Positions 42,669-51,473 of a stretch of DNA of 64,000 bases are shown piece by piece. The stretch's first letter is position 1; each line of letters starts with the position of its first letter. The translations under genes were made by a program, and so were the position numbers. Source of the stretch: CAZKBP01 sp964551015 (lineage in GTDB: Bacteria; Bacteroidota; Bacteroidia; Cytophagales; Microscillaceae); assembly GCA_964551015.1 (NCBI GenBank), contig CAZKBP010000035.1:1-64000 (forward strand). Reading direction: 5' to 3'. The notes under the pieces were generated by a model that saw nothing but the letters and a program-made list of their open reading frames with translations, was not told the DNA's origin and ran no database searches.

Positions 42669-43349
42669 TTAGGCTTCTTCCACGTAGCCATTGATGGCAC
42701 GCTGTGCCCAGATGATTAATCCTACCACGATAGAGGCTCCAGCTGGTAAGAGCATTAGCCCGTTGCCCTGGTAATTGAGTCCCATGGCTTCAAATACTTT
42801 GAAGCCGAAGATAGAACCTGCTCCAAACAATTCACGGAAAAAAGCCACGATCAAAAGAATGACACTGTAACCCAAGGCGTTACCAAGCGCGTCTAAGAAA
42901 GAAGGCCATGCCTTATTACCTGTGGCAAAGGCTTCTAGGCGTCCCATCACAATACAGTTGGTGATGATAAGACCAATGAAAGCCCCCATATCTTTGGCCG
43001 TGTCATAGACAAAAGCCAGTAGGATTTCATTCACTAAGATCACAAAGGTAGCAATAACCGCGAGCTGTACCACGATACGAATACTTGGTGGAATGGTACG
43101 ACGGATGAGAGAAGCTACCACGCTCGATCCACACATCACGAAGATAACTGCCAGGCTCATCACCAAGGCAGGTTGCATTTGTGCCGTAATTGCCAGCGCA
43201 GAGCAAATTCCTAGCACTTGTACCGTGATAGGATTATCTCCATCGAGTGGGTCGGTAATTAATTTTCGGTTTTTTTTGGAGAGTAAAGGTTCTTTTTTCT
43301 CGACCTTTGCTTCCGCGGTATTTATAGTCTTTTCTGCAGTTTCAGCCAT
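42669..43349 (-). CDS. nqrD: Na+-translocating NADH:quinone reductase subunit D
   Basis: 226 residues, six transmembrane helices preceded by a longer cytoplasmic leader (1-40) than in Vibrio. LGICSALAITAQMQPALVMSLAVIFVMCGSS and GLIITNCIVMGRLEAFA carry the Cys of the Na+-conducting subunit pair with NqrE. Membrane component of the Na+ pump. Confidence 0.96.
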   Translation of the reverse strand: MAETAEKTINTAEAKVEKKEPLLSKKNRKLITDPLDGDNPITVQVLGICSALAITAQMQPALVMSLAVIFVMCGSSVVASLIRRTIPPSIRIVVQLAVIATFVILVNEILLAFVYDTAKDMGAFIGLIITNCIVMGRLEAFATGNKAWPSFLDALGNALGYSVILLIVAFFRELFGAGSIFGFKVFEAMGLNYQGNGLMLLPAGASIVVGLIIWAQRAINGYVEEA

Positions 43350-43394
43350 TATTTATTTCAGATTTATAATAAGATCGATATTCCAATTCTTAAT

Positions 43395-44135
43395 TTAGTT
43401 ATTCAGAGATACTTCCTGAGGTCTTTTGTTTTCAAAGAATTTGAGATAGGACTTGAAATAGTCACTGAGCATACGATTGAGACCCACGGCTGTGATGGTA
43501 GCTCCTGACATACCATCAATTTTGTAAGGGTTATCAGAATAGTCATTTCCTTCACCCTTCTGCATCTCTACTGGGTTGAAGGTAAAGCCGTCAAAAATTT
43601 GCTTGCCTTCATATCTTTTTTGTACTTCCTTGGTAGCGATTCTGGCTCCCAGGCCAGGCGTTTCTCCTTTGTGGGCAAAGATAGTGCCCTTGATGGTGTT
43701 TAGATCGGCTTCTAAGGCCACGTAACCCCAGATCGTATCCCACAGACCAAAACCATACATCGGGAAAACATAGTAGGCAGTTTGCGAAGGGTCTTCCTCA
43801 CTGGCTACTTCGTAGACTGGTAACAGACGATCATTGGATGCTTTTTGATACTCTTCTTCTACTTTTACCTTTTCCAAAGGAATATCTACCACTTCACCGT
43901 CCACGTTGACCACGTAGGCTTTTTTAACTCGGTTCTCGTATAGTTTTTCAATCTCGGCTTTGCTACGTCCACTAATATCCATGGTGGCACCGAGGATACT
44001 CTTTTTTTCTTCTAGTTTGATATTTGCCTCTTTGTAAGGCTTTAAGCCCTCGGAAGCCATGGCCAGCAAAAAGGCACAGATTACGGTCAGCGCGAGGGTA
44101 TAAAATAGGATATATAAATTAGATGATTTTTTCAT
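43395..44135 (-). CDS. nqrC: Na+-translocating NADH:quinone reductase subunit C
   Basis: 246 residues: an N-terminal helix (about 8-27) and a periplasmic-side domain. The covalent FMN site is DGMSGATITAVGLNRML, where Thr carries the phosphoester-linked FMN. Preceding GETPGLGARIATKEVQKRYEGKQI is also family-typical. Fully conserved. Confidence 0.97.
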   Translation of the reverse strand: MKKSSNLYILFYTLALTVICAFLLAMASEGLKPYKEANIKLEEKKSILGATMDISGRSKAEIEKLYENRVKKAYVVNVDGEVVDIPLEKVKVEEEYQKASNDRLLPVYEVASEEDPSQTAYYVFPMYGFGLWDTIWGYVALEADLNTIKGTIFAHKGETPGLGARIATKEVQKRYEGKQIFDGFTFNPVEMQKGEGNDYSDNPYKIDGMSGATITAVGLNRMLSDYFKSYLKFFENKRPQEVSLNN

Positions 44136-44141
44136 AATGGA

Positions 44142-45329
44142 TTAGGCGGTTTTTAATTTCAATCTTTTGAGTCTTCTGTTTTTGTTAGCTTCAATCACAA
44201 AGTAATCAATCAAAGGAGCGAACACGTTCATCAATAGAACAGCCAACATAATTCCTTCGGGGTAAGCAGGGTTGAATACGCGAATCAAGACAGTCAAAGC
44301 TCCGATGAGGAAACCATACCAAATTTTGCCCATTTCGGTTTGTGCCGAAGAGACAGGGTCGGTCGCCATAAAAACAATTCCAAAGGAAATTCCTCCCATT
44401 ACCAAGTGATAGTGAGCAGGTAAATTAGTAAAGGCGTTGCTACCCACGGCGTTGAACAACAGCCCCATTAAATAAGCTCCAATAAAGCCAAAAACGATCG
44501 TACGCCAGCTCGCTACGTCGGTAGCAATGAGAATAATGGCTCCAATGAGTACCATTAGGGCAGAGGTTTCACCAATAGAACCGGGTACAATGCCCAAGAA
44601 TAAATTCTGGAAAGAGAAGAACTCACCAAAAGAGGCTACGGCATTGGTGGTATTAGGATCAGCGGCTACCCCGAGGGCAGTAGCACCCGTGTAGGCATCT
44701 ACCATTTCTTGGCCACCTGTATAAACCCATACGTCAGAAGAGCCAGCCATATCGCCAGGATAGGCGAAGTATAGAAAAGCACGAGCGGTCATAGCCACGT
44801 TCAGAATGTTCATTCCCGTACCACCGAATACCTCTTTGGCTACAATTACGGCAAAAGCAGTGGCTAGGGCAATTTGCCACCACGGTAAGGTAGGAGGCAT
44901 GATTAAAGGAATGAGCATACCGGTTACCAAATAACCTTCATTGACGGAGTGGCCTTTGCGAACAGCGAAATAAAATTCTATCCCCAAGCCTACTGCGTAG
45001 GAGAGAATGACAAGAGGAATTACGACCCAAGCACCGATGGCAATTTTATCTAAGAAAGTTGCATCTGCTACCCCCGTGGCAAGATAGTGCTGGTGCCCCA
45101 CATTCCAAATACCAAAAAGTAGACAAGGAACCATCGCGATGATAACGGTCATCATGAGACGTTTCAAGTCTATGGCATCTCTCACGTGTGCGCCTCGCCC
45201 TGGTGTGGTTTCGTTGGGCACGAAGGCGAAGGTTTCGAAAGCGTCAAAGGCAGGATGTAATTTCTCGAATTTTCCTCCTTTCTCAAAAAGCGGTTTTTGT
45301 TTGTCAAGTATATCTCTTAAAAACTTCAT
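44142..45329 (-). CDS. nqrB: Na+-translocating NADH:quinone reductase subunit B
   Basis: 395 residues, with about ten helices. The covalent FMN site is DAYTGATALG (about 190-200; Thr of the GAT motif), and the TRAFLYFAYPGDMAG region is the second signature. It carries riboflavin and FMN and is the core of Na+ translocation. Six nucleotides separate it from nqrC. Confidence 0.97.
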   Translation of the reverse strand: MKFLRDILDKQKPLFEKGGKFEKLHPAFDAFETFAFVPNETTPGRGAHVRDAIDLKRLMMTVIIAMVPCLLFGIWNVGHQHYLATGVADATFLDKIAIGAWVVIPLVILSYAVGLGIEFYFAVRKGHSVNEGYLVTGMLIPLIMPPTLPWWQIALATAFAVIVAKEVFGGTGMNILNVAMTARAFLYFAYPGDMAGSSDVWVYTGGQEMVDAYTGATALGVAADPNTTNAVASFGEFFSFQNLFLGIVPGSIGETSALMVLIGAIILIATDVASWRTIVFGFIGAYLMGLLFNAVGSNAFTNLPAHYHLVMGGISFGIVFMATDPVSSAQTEMGKIWYGFLIGALTVLIRVFNPAYPEGIMLAVLLMNVFAPLIDYFVIEANKNRRLKRLKLKTA

Positions 45330-45434
45330 TTTTCCTTGTTTTTCAGTCGATTACAATCTATGTATTTTAAACATTCTTGGTTACAGGGTTAAGGATTTGT
45401 TGGGGATAAAAGTTTCATCCAAAGCTGAAAATTT

Positions 45435-46787
45435 CTAAGCTTCTTGAAGTGCTTCTATGCCTTCTCGCAAGATGGATTGTATTTCCATTTTAGAGACATC
45501 TACAAATTCACACAAGGCTAAATCTTCCTCGATCACTTCATAGATACCCAAGGCTTCCATTTCTTCAAAATCTCGGGCTAGAATCGCTTTGATCAAGTAA
45601 ATGGGATAAATATCCATCGGAAGTACTTGCTCAAAAACGCCTGTTTGTACGATAGCTCTTTCTTCACCGTGCATATTGGTGTCGAGAATGCGTTCTTTTT
45701 TGGGAGAAAGAAAAGACAACAGACCGAATGCCTTGTGAAAGCTCAGTTTTTTGCTAGTAGGCAGAATCCAACCCAAAAATTCGTGATAATCTCCCTCGGG
45801 AATGACCGAAATCATGTGGTCTAGAAAACCAAGATTCCCCTCGAGCTTGGTTCTTGTACCCGTGAGTACATTACCACTGATAATACGCACGTGATCTTGT
45901 TTGAGATTTCCCTCTATGACTTTTTTGACGGGAATGCCCGATTTGACTTTGTAATATTGAGGCGATTTGACCTCAGAGCCAGCCAAAGAAATGATTTGAG
46001 TGCAATCGTACTTGCCCTCTAAGAAAAGCCTTCCGATTTGTTGCAGCCCATGAGGCGTAGTTGTCCAGACGAATTCACCGCGATTGATCGGAGCTACGTG
46101 ATGGATTTGTACACCTACGTTGCCCGCGGGGTGAGGGCCAGAAAATTCGTGTATTTGCACACCCTTGAGGGATTTGAACAGAGAATTGCTTCCAGTTTGG
46201 ACAGAGATGTGAATTTGGCCGGTCGTTAATCTTTGAAGGGCATTTATCCCAGCTTGCAGATATTTCTCTTCACCTTTGAAGATAAACTCGTAATCAGGAG
46301 CCAAGGGATGGGTGTCAAAAGCAGAAATGAAAATATCACGTGGCTCGTGCTCAGGATTGGGGATCAGGCCAAAAGGTCTTTCCACCAGATTGGGCCATAC
46401 ACCACTCTTGAGGAGTGGTTCGAGCACTTGCTCCCGCGTGAGATTAGCGATTTCGTTTTCGCTGTATCGGGGAAATTCCACATAGCTGATTTCTTTGTCA
46501 GCCAGAATTCTGATTTCAACCGGGAAGCGTTTTTCACCTCTTTCTATCTTCACCACCTCACCACTGACAGGAGCGGTGAACTGCACTTCTTTGTTCCACT
46601 TATCAAAGAAAATGGGTGTACCGGCTTGTACCGTATCTCCCTCGTTGACGATCACTTTGGGCCTTTGAATCCCTACGAAGTCCGTAGGTCGGAAGGAGTA
46701 AGTTTCTGAATCAACTTGTTCTACTAACTTGGGTTCAGCTTTACCCACTAAATGTATATCAAAACCTTTTTTGAGTTTCAATTGCAT
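45435..46787 (-). CDS. nqrA: Na+-translocating NADH:quinone reductase subunit A
   Basis: 450 residues, no membrane helices, the cytoplasmic peripheral subunit that binds the membrane arm. It has the FGLIPNPEHEPRDIFISAFDTHPLAPDY and GPHPAGNVGVQIHHVAPINRGEFVWT signatures. A TATTTTTG box on the minus strand (46827-46820) is a likely -7 element, but no matching TTG was found. First gene of nqrABCDE; 105 bp to nqrB. Confidence 0.96.
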   Translation of the reverse strand: MQLKLKKGFDIHLVGKAEPKLVEQVDSETYSFRPTDFVGIQRPKVIVNEGDTVQAGTPIFFDKWNKEVQFTAPVSGEVVKIERGEKRFPVEIRILADKEISYVEFPRYSENEIANLTREQVLEPLLKSGVWPNLVERPFGLIPNPEHEPRDIFISAFDTHPLAPDYEFIFKGEEKYLQAGINALQRLTTGQIHISVQTGSNSLFKSLKGVQIHEFSGPHPAGNVGVQIHHVAPINRGEFVWTTTPHGLQQIGRLFLEGKYDCTQIISLAGSEVKSPQYYKVKSGIPVKKVIEGNLKQDHVRIISGNVLTGTRTKLEGNLGFLDHMISVIPEGDYHEFLGWILPTSKKLSFHKAFGLLSFLSPKKERILDTNMHGEERAIVQTGVFEQVLPMDIYPIYLIKAILARDFEEMEALGIYEVIEEDLALCEFVDVSKMEIQSILREGIEALQEA

Positions 46788-46846
46788 ACCAATGCTTTAA
46801 ATGTGTATTTTGCTTGATACAAAAATAGAAAAATTTTGAAATTCGA

Positions 46847-46889
46847 GTAATTTACCCCGACAAAGAGGGCTTTATCGGGGTAAAATTAC
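46847..46889. terminator. Long hairpin between ispH and nqrA
   Basis: GTAATTTACCCCGA (46847-46860) pairs with TCGGGGTAAA-ATTAC (46875-46889) with an extra AAAG/CTTT pairing inside the loop. Likely the 3' end of the ispH transcript or an nqr leader structure; no T-run. Confidence 0.6.
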
Positions 46890-47022
46890 CAAATAGATGA
46901 ATTAAATGAGGGTTTTTTAGGAAAATTTTATACTAGCTCAAAATATTTAAAATCAGTATACGCTGGAGTATATTTTTGTATTGAATTTATTCAAGGCGAA
47001 TCGCCAAGTGATGAAAGTTCCT

Positions 47023-47916
47023 TTAGCCGACAACCAAATTGGACTCAAAGACCAGTACGTGCTGAGCTACTTGCTCCATTAGCCACATCGGGGTAGAAGT
47101 CGCTCCGCAAATCCCTACTTTGGCATGGGGGTGAAACCAATCTTCCTTGAGATCTTCTTCATTTTCTATAAAATAGCTCTGAGGGTTGACACTCTGGCAG
47201 ACCTGATGGAGTGCGCGACCATTGGAGCTTTTTTTGCCACTCACGAAAAGAATTACATCGTGCTCTTGGGCAAATTTCACCAGTTGAGGTTCTCGGTTGG
47301 AAACTTGCCGACAGATGCTATCATTGGCAACAAATTCGGCAGGCTCTGGGCGCGCTTCCTGCATTCTCTGCTCGATACAGGTTTTGATATGATAAAAGCC
47401 CTTGGTGCTCTTAGTAGTCTGGCTAAAAAGTGTAATCGGACGCGTGAAGTCAATTTGATCTAAGTCTTCTTCGCTCGCCACGATGATGGCTTCTTGTTCT
47501 GTTTGTCCGGTAAGACCCATGACCTCGGCGTGTCCTTCTTTTCCATAAATCACGATTTGCCCTGCTTGGGTTTGCGCTTGGTCGTAGGCATTTTTCACTC
47601 GGTTTTGTAGCTTGAGTACTACTGGACAAGAGGCATCAATGAGCTCCAGATTATTCTCGAGCGCAATCTGATAAGTTTCGGGAGGTTCGCCGTGGGCACG
47701 GATTAATACTTTACTGTTCTTGATATTTTTTAATTCTTCTCGGTCAATCACTCTCAAACCCTGCTGATAAAGCCTCTGCACTTCCATATCGTTGTGCACA
47801 ATATCGCCCAGGCAGTAAAGGGTTTCACTCTCCGCCAGTTCATCCTCGGCCATTTGGATGGCGTATTCTACACCAAAACAGTAGCCGGAGTTTTTATCTA
47901 TGGTTACTTGAATCAT
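47023..47916 (-). CDS. ispH: 4-hydroxy-3-methylbut-2-enyl diphosphate reductase
   Basis: 297 residues from the ATG at 47916 (an earlier in-frame Met at 47970 adds a non-conserved stretch). The three [4Fe-4S] Cys are at 13 (SGYCFGV), 97 (DASCPVV) and 202 (NDSICRQVSNREPQ). It catalyses the last step of the MEP isoprenoid pathway, HMBPP to IPP and DMAPP. Conserved HGE loop (RAHGEPP) and AKVGICGATSTP are present. Confidence 0.96.
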   Translation of the reverse strand: MIQVTIDKNSGYCFGVEYAIQMAEDELAESETLYCLGDIVHNDMEVQRLYQQGLRVIDREELKNIKNSKVLIRAHGEPPETYQIALENNLELIDASCPVVLKLQNRVKNAYDQAQTQAGQIVIYGKEGHAEVMGLTGQTEQEAIIVASEEDLDQIDFTRPITLFSQTTKSTKGFYHIKTCIEQRMQEARPEPAEFVANDSICRQVSNREPQLVKFAQEHDVILFVSGKKSSNGRALHQVCQSVNPQSYFIENEEDLKEDWFHPHAKVGICGATSTPMWLMEQVAQHVLVFESNLVVG

Positions 47917-48068
47917 TTTTATGCTTATTAGAAGTGTCTTATAATCAAATTTAGCCTTATATAATAACAATCTCTCGTAAATGGAGTTTCTTTTGGAATG
48001 AAAATTTCTGAAAACTCATGCTCGTACAATTCTTAGGATCTACCTGAATGATATCAATACAGGTCAAT

Positions 48069-49604
48069 TTATTCCTTGGGCTGGTAATGCTTTTTGAGAT
48101 ATTGATACGCGCTATTTTCGGCATAATTCCAAGAGAGCCAGCTGGTTTGTGATTGTTTTTCCAAGAAATTTTCTATCCTATTTTCTACCAAAGCGCGTTT
48201 GCTTTCATACCAAAACAAGCCACCCTCGGTGGGATTTCCTTCTCGATCTATTGCAAATTTATACTGATCTAAAAGCATTAAAGTTTTGTCAGCACGATGA
48301 ATCATAAAAGGAACTCCGATTTGTCCAGTACGCTCGTAATGTTTTAGATTGTAGCGCACGATGAGCATATCCCAGTCAATCAAACTCATCCCCACGAGCA
48401 TCGCATAGACAGCCCAAGTATTTTTTTTCAGGAGCCAATAAGTAGACTGCCGATTTTGGATCTTTCGGCTGAGGCTCCATAGCCCAAACAAGGTCAGGAG
48501 TAAAAAAATCAATACCCCGATTCGCTTGTAAGCCAAGCCATACTCGTGGATGTAATAATATGTTCTGAGCATGACTGAGTAGGTGAGCACAACATTTTGG
48601 GCGATCCATAAGTGGGCAAATTTTTTCAATAAATGGTTTTTTGGATAAAAATTTAGATTATTTCGGAAAAAATACAGAAGGATACCCACCGATAATAAAA
48701 TACTCAGAATCAGCATGTAAGTGCCTTTGTGTACTAAGTCTTTGAAGCTATCTACCAAGCCATAGTCAAACCCTAACCAAAGCCAGTTGATATCTATAAG
48801 ATTGATGACCAACAAGAGCGCATTGATGAGGAACATAGAAAGCAGCCCGACACGATACTCATTTTTCAAGGCTAATGTATTTAAAGAAATGCCTAAGCCC
48901 CGGTAATGGTTGCGTTGCCGCGTGATTTCGTTATTTTGCTTGGATTCGTGATCTAGCAAATGAGCAATTTCCCAGCGAAATAAGTAAGTCGCGATCAAGA
49001 AAGCTCCCATCAACAAGAAAAAAAGCTTTGCCAAAGAAATTTGTGCAAAAAATCTTATGAACATTTCGTGAAGGAAAAGCGAGGCTCTTTGATTCATTTG
49101 GTCAAAAATTGGATTGGCCTCTCTAAAAATTAAAAAGAATACCGCAAAACAGATCATGGGAATGACCGTTAAGCGTAATTGCCTGATCCGCTGTTTCCAA
49201 GCTGGATAGTAATCCGCCAGAGCGTGTATCCATGCCAAGGGTAGGGTACAACTCATCCACAGCGTGATGATCCAAGTCGTGGCACTGTAGGCTGCCGCAT
49301 AAATGACCGATCCAAGCTTCCGCTCGTGTGCAAAGGCCAACATAATCCACGCGGAACTGAAATAAGCTACCTTGCTGATTAAGGAGTTGTGCCAGACTAC
49401 CATCAGCACGGCAACTAAGGTGAAAATAGCACTCCATCTAAAAGTGCCTGAACGCCAACTCTTTGGATACAAGAGCCATAAACTTCCGCTCAATAAGAGA
49501 TGAAACAGGAGCAAGTTCAAACCTAAGCTTTCTTGCCAGAAAAAGAAGTGATAAATAATCAATAAGAACATCCATAAGGCGATTTTTAAAGCGTCGTAAT
49601 ACAT
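48069..49604 (-). CDS. DUF4173 (DUF4153-like) polytopic membrane protein
   Basis: 511 residues with about 12 transmembrane helices in the first 400, then a soluble tail (about 405-511). The signature SMFLINALLLVINLIDINWLWLG and LRTYYYIHEYGLAYKRIGVLIFLLL lies near 250-360. Function is unknown for the family. Its gene is separated from the upstream HTH regulator by 157 bp carrying a 17-bp palindrome that is repeated ahead of the operon encoding the regulator (see 49728 and 50767), so the regulator probably controls it. Confidence 0.78.
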   Translation of the reverse strand: MYYDALKIALWMFLLIIYHFFFWQESLGLNLLLFHLLLSGSLWLLYPKSWRSGTFRWSAIFTLVAVLMVVWHNSLISKVAYFSSAWIMLAFAHERKLGSVIYAAAYSATTWIITLWMSCTLPLAWIHALADYYPAWKQRIRQLRLTVIPMICFAVFFLIFREANPIFDQMNQRASLFLHEMFIRFFAQISLAKLFFLLMGAFLIATYLFRWEIAHLLDHESKQNNEITRQRNHYRGLGISLNTLALKNEYRVGLLSMFLINALLLVINLIDINWLWLGFDYGLVDSFKDLVHKGTYMLILSILLSVGILLYFFRNNLNFYPKNHLLKKFAHLWIAQNVVLTYSVMLRTYYYIHEYGLAYKRIGVLIFLLLTLFGLWSLSRKIQNRQSTYWLLKKNTWAVYAMLVGMSLIDWDMLIVRYNLKHYERTGQIGVPFMIHRADKTLMLLDQYKFAIDREGNPTEGGLFWYESKRALVENRIENFLEKQSQTSWLSWNYAENSAYQYLKKHYQPKE

Positions 49605-49727
49605 CGTTGTGAATTTAGGTTGTTGATAGATTTTTTCAGTTGCTGGTTTTGGTTGCTCGTTTTTTGGTTAATAGTTGCTTGATTTTGGTATAAAGGCATT
49701 TTTGCAAAAGATTTATAAATAAAAAGT

Positions 49728-49744
49728 ACTTTGAAAACAAAAGT
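49728..49744. promoter_or_regulatory. Operator-like 17-mer upstream of DUF4173 gene
   Basis: ACTTTGAAAACAAAAGT, an imperfect dyad (ACTTT...AAAGT), identical, in reverse orientation, to the site at 50767-50783. Confidence 0.7.
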
Positions 49745-49761
49745 GAATTGGTAAAATTTTT

Positions 49762-50076
49762 TTAATCACTTGTATCCAAGTTTTGCGCTTTGATGAGTTC
49801 TTCTAAGGCATTGAGATGTTTGCGAAATGCTTCCTTACCCTCTGGCGTGGCTTGGTAAGAAGTTTTGGGCTTGCGGGCTACGAATTCTTTCTTGTCGGTG
49901 ATGTATTGGCTTTTGCGGAGCCCCTTCAAGTGACCAGCTAAGGCTCCATCCCCAATATCTAGTAAATCTTTTAAGGTATTAAAATCCACCCAATCATTCA
50001 CCACCAAGATGGCCATAATGCCCACTCTGAGCTTGTGGTTGAAGGTTTTATCTAAGTCAGCAATGATACTTTTCAT
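49762..50076 (-). CDS. Winged-helix transcriptional regulator
   Basis: 104 residues, all one winged-helix domain: LRVGIMAILVVNDWVDFNTLKDLLDIGDGALAGHLKGLRKSQYITDKKEFVARKPKTSYQATPEGKEAF (about 17-86). The recognition helix is DGALAGHLKGLRKS and YQATPEGKEAF is the C-terminal helix. This HTH_34-type family often sits beside membrane proteins. The twin 17-mers suggest it autoregulates its own operon and the DUF4173 gene. It starts 20 nt after the stop of the preceding membrane-protein gene. Confidence 0.85.
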   Translation of the reverse strand: MKSIIADLDKTFNHKLRVGIMAILVVNDWVDFNTLKDLLDIGDGALAGHLKGLRKSQYITDKKEFVARKPKTSYQATPEGKEAFRKHLNALEELIKAQNLDTSD

Positions 50077-50096
50077 AGAAAAATAAAAATGAGAAA

Positions 50097-50747
50097 TTAG
50101 GCTGAAGCCGAGCGTTCATACTTGAAATACATCATCGAGCCGTACAAAATATGCAACAAGCCAAAGCCAATCGCCCAGAACAACAAGCCATAGCCGATCC
50201 AAAGCGCCGAGACTAAGCCCAAGATAATTTCGCAAATTCCTAAATAACGGATATCATTGAGCGTGTATTTGCTGGCATTCAAGAGAGCTAATCCGTAAAA
50301 AATCAGCGTGGTGGGAGCTAACAGGCCAATCAGGCCGTGATATAGCAAGATCAAAGCAAAGATCCCTCCCGTAGCCAAAGGAAGCAAGAGATTGGTCAAA
50401 AGACGGGCAGCCGTCGCATCCCAAATTTTTTGCCCCTGACGCCGCGCTTTGCGTGTGGTAAAATAAACCCCGAAGGAAATGGAAAAAAACAAAACCAAAA
50501 GGGCATCCACCATCAAGAAGGTAAGCACCTCTGGATGAAGTCTGCCTGCTGCATCGCGGAGGTAGGTAGGATAATGATCGGAGAAAAGGTCAATATCCAG
50601 ATATACATAAGCAAAAGCAGCCCCCACCAGAGCGCAAATACCCGCCGAAACGCCCGAAAGTCCACTTAGGGAAATAAAACGAGAAGATCGCTCCATGAGG
50701 CTGCGAATCTCGGTCAAGGTATGTAAAGGATGCTCAGGATTTTTCAT
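50097..50747 (-). CDS. Polytopic membrane protein
   Basis: From the ATG at 50747: 216 residues, with about six helices (FISLSGLSGVSAGICALVGAAFAYVYLD at about 25-52; then 80-100, 125-150, 155-172, 178-195, 200-210). The first 24 residues, MKNPEHPLHTLTEIRSLMERS, are cytoplasmic. It is the first gene of the operon with the winged-helix regulator. Function unknown. Confidence 0.75.
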   Translation of the reverse strand: MKNPEHPLHTLTEIRSLMERSSRFISLSGLSGVSAGICALVGAAFAYVYLDIDLFSDHYPTYLRDAAGRLHPEVLTFLMVDALLVLFFSISFGVYFTTRKARRQGQKIWDATAARLLTNLLLPLATGGIFALILLYHGLIGLLAPTTLIFYGLALLNASKYTLNDIRYLGICEIILGLVSALWIGYGLLFWAIGFGLLHILYGSMMYFKYERSASA

Positions 50748-50766
50748 TTTTGGAATAGAATAAAGT

Positions 50767-50783
50767 ACTTTTGTTTTCAAAGT
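50767..50783. promoter_or_regulatory. Operator-like 17-mer upstream of the membrane-protein/regulator operon
   Basis: ACTTTTGTTTTCAAAGT, the exact reverse complement of the site at 49728-49744. It overlaps a minus-strand TTG-N19-TTACTTTG promoter whose -7 box ends inside it. Confidence 0.75.
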
Positions 50784-50863
50784 AAACCAACGAGAACCAA
50801 AAAACAAAGTTCAGTTGAAGTTATTTTTTAAGAAATTTTAATGCTTCATCACGCGGCTCCGAC

Positions 50864-51454
50864 TTAAAAGATTTTTTCCGAAATCCAATAAGGCTTTTGA
50901 GAGAAGCTGGCTGCTGCCCAACCATCTTGTTCTACTTGATACTTTTTTTCATCAGCAAGTGGCTTCAAATTTTTCAAATGACTGACCGAGCCGTGAAATT
51001 GAATACAGGTCTGGGCGCTTAGCCACTTTCGCCAAATTGAGGCATGAACTTGATAAGTTTTGAAAGAACCATGGTAAAAAATAAGCTCCATGGCTTCTGC
51101 ATTTCCTAAAGCCTGAAGATCATCTTCTGGATAAGCCACCACGCTCAGGGTTTGATGCCCTTTCGTAGAGAGATAATCCGTGGCTGTTTTTAGTAAATTG
51201 TCTTTTACGGTCACGATTTCCAGTGGAGATTGAAAAGCAAGCCAAGATTCCGAAAGAGGTTCATCCCAAGATTCCTGCAACAAAACATCTACTTTGATGC
51301 CTTTGGCCTCGATGGCCGCCACCTGAGCAACAGGAACCAAAACCGTGGGCGACCACTCCAGCAATTCTTCTACAAATGACCAAGGACAGGCATCTGGCTC
51401 TAGCAAAAGCAAGGCAGGCTCTTGGGCATCGCGGACAATGTGATGAGAGGACAT
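50864..51454 (-). CDS. Thiamine-pyrophosphokinase-like protein, catalytic motif apparently lost
   Basis: 196 residues. It starts MSSHHIVRDAQEPALLLLEPDAC, the typical start of Bacteroidota thiamine pyrophosphokinases, and shows the same strand order (LEWSPTVLVPVAQVAAIEAKGIKVDVLL), but where an active enzyme has GDFDS the sequence reads LLQESWDEPL. The Asp-rich substrate motif is thus absent and the C-terminal thiamine-binding part is changed. It may be a regulatory or non-enzymatic paralogue. It lies 19 nt upstream of purF... in fact just downstream of it on the same strand, so the two may share a transcript. Confidence 0.5.
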   Translation of the reverse strand: MSSHHIVRDAQEPALLLLEPDACPWSFVEELLEWSPTVLVPVAQVAAIEAKGIKVDVLLQESWDEPLSESWLAFQSPLEIVTVKDNLLKTATDYLSTKGHQTLSVVAYPEDDLQALGNAEAMELIFYHGSFKTYQVHASIWRKWLSAQTCIQFHGSVSHLKNLKPLADEKKYQVEQDGWAAASFSQKPYWISEKIF

Positions 51455-51473
51455 ATCAAGTGGCAGATTACAA

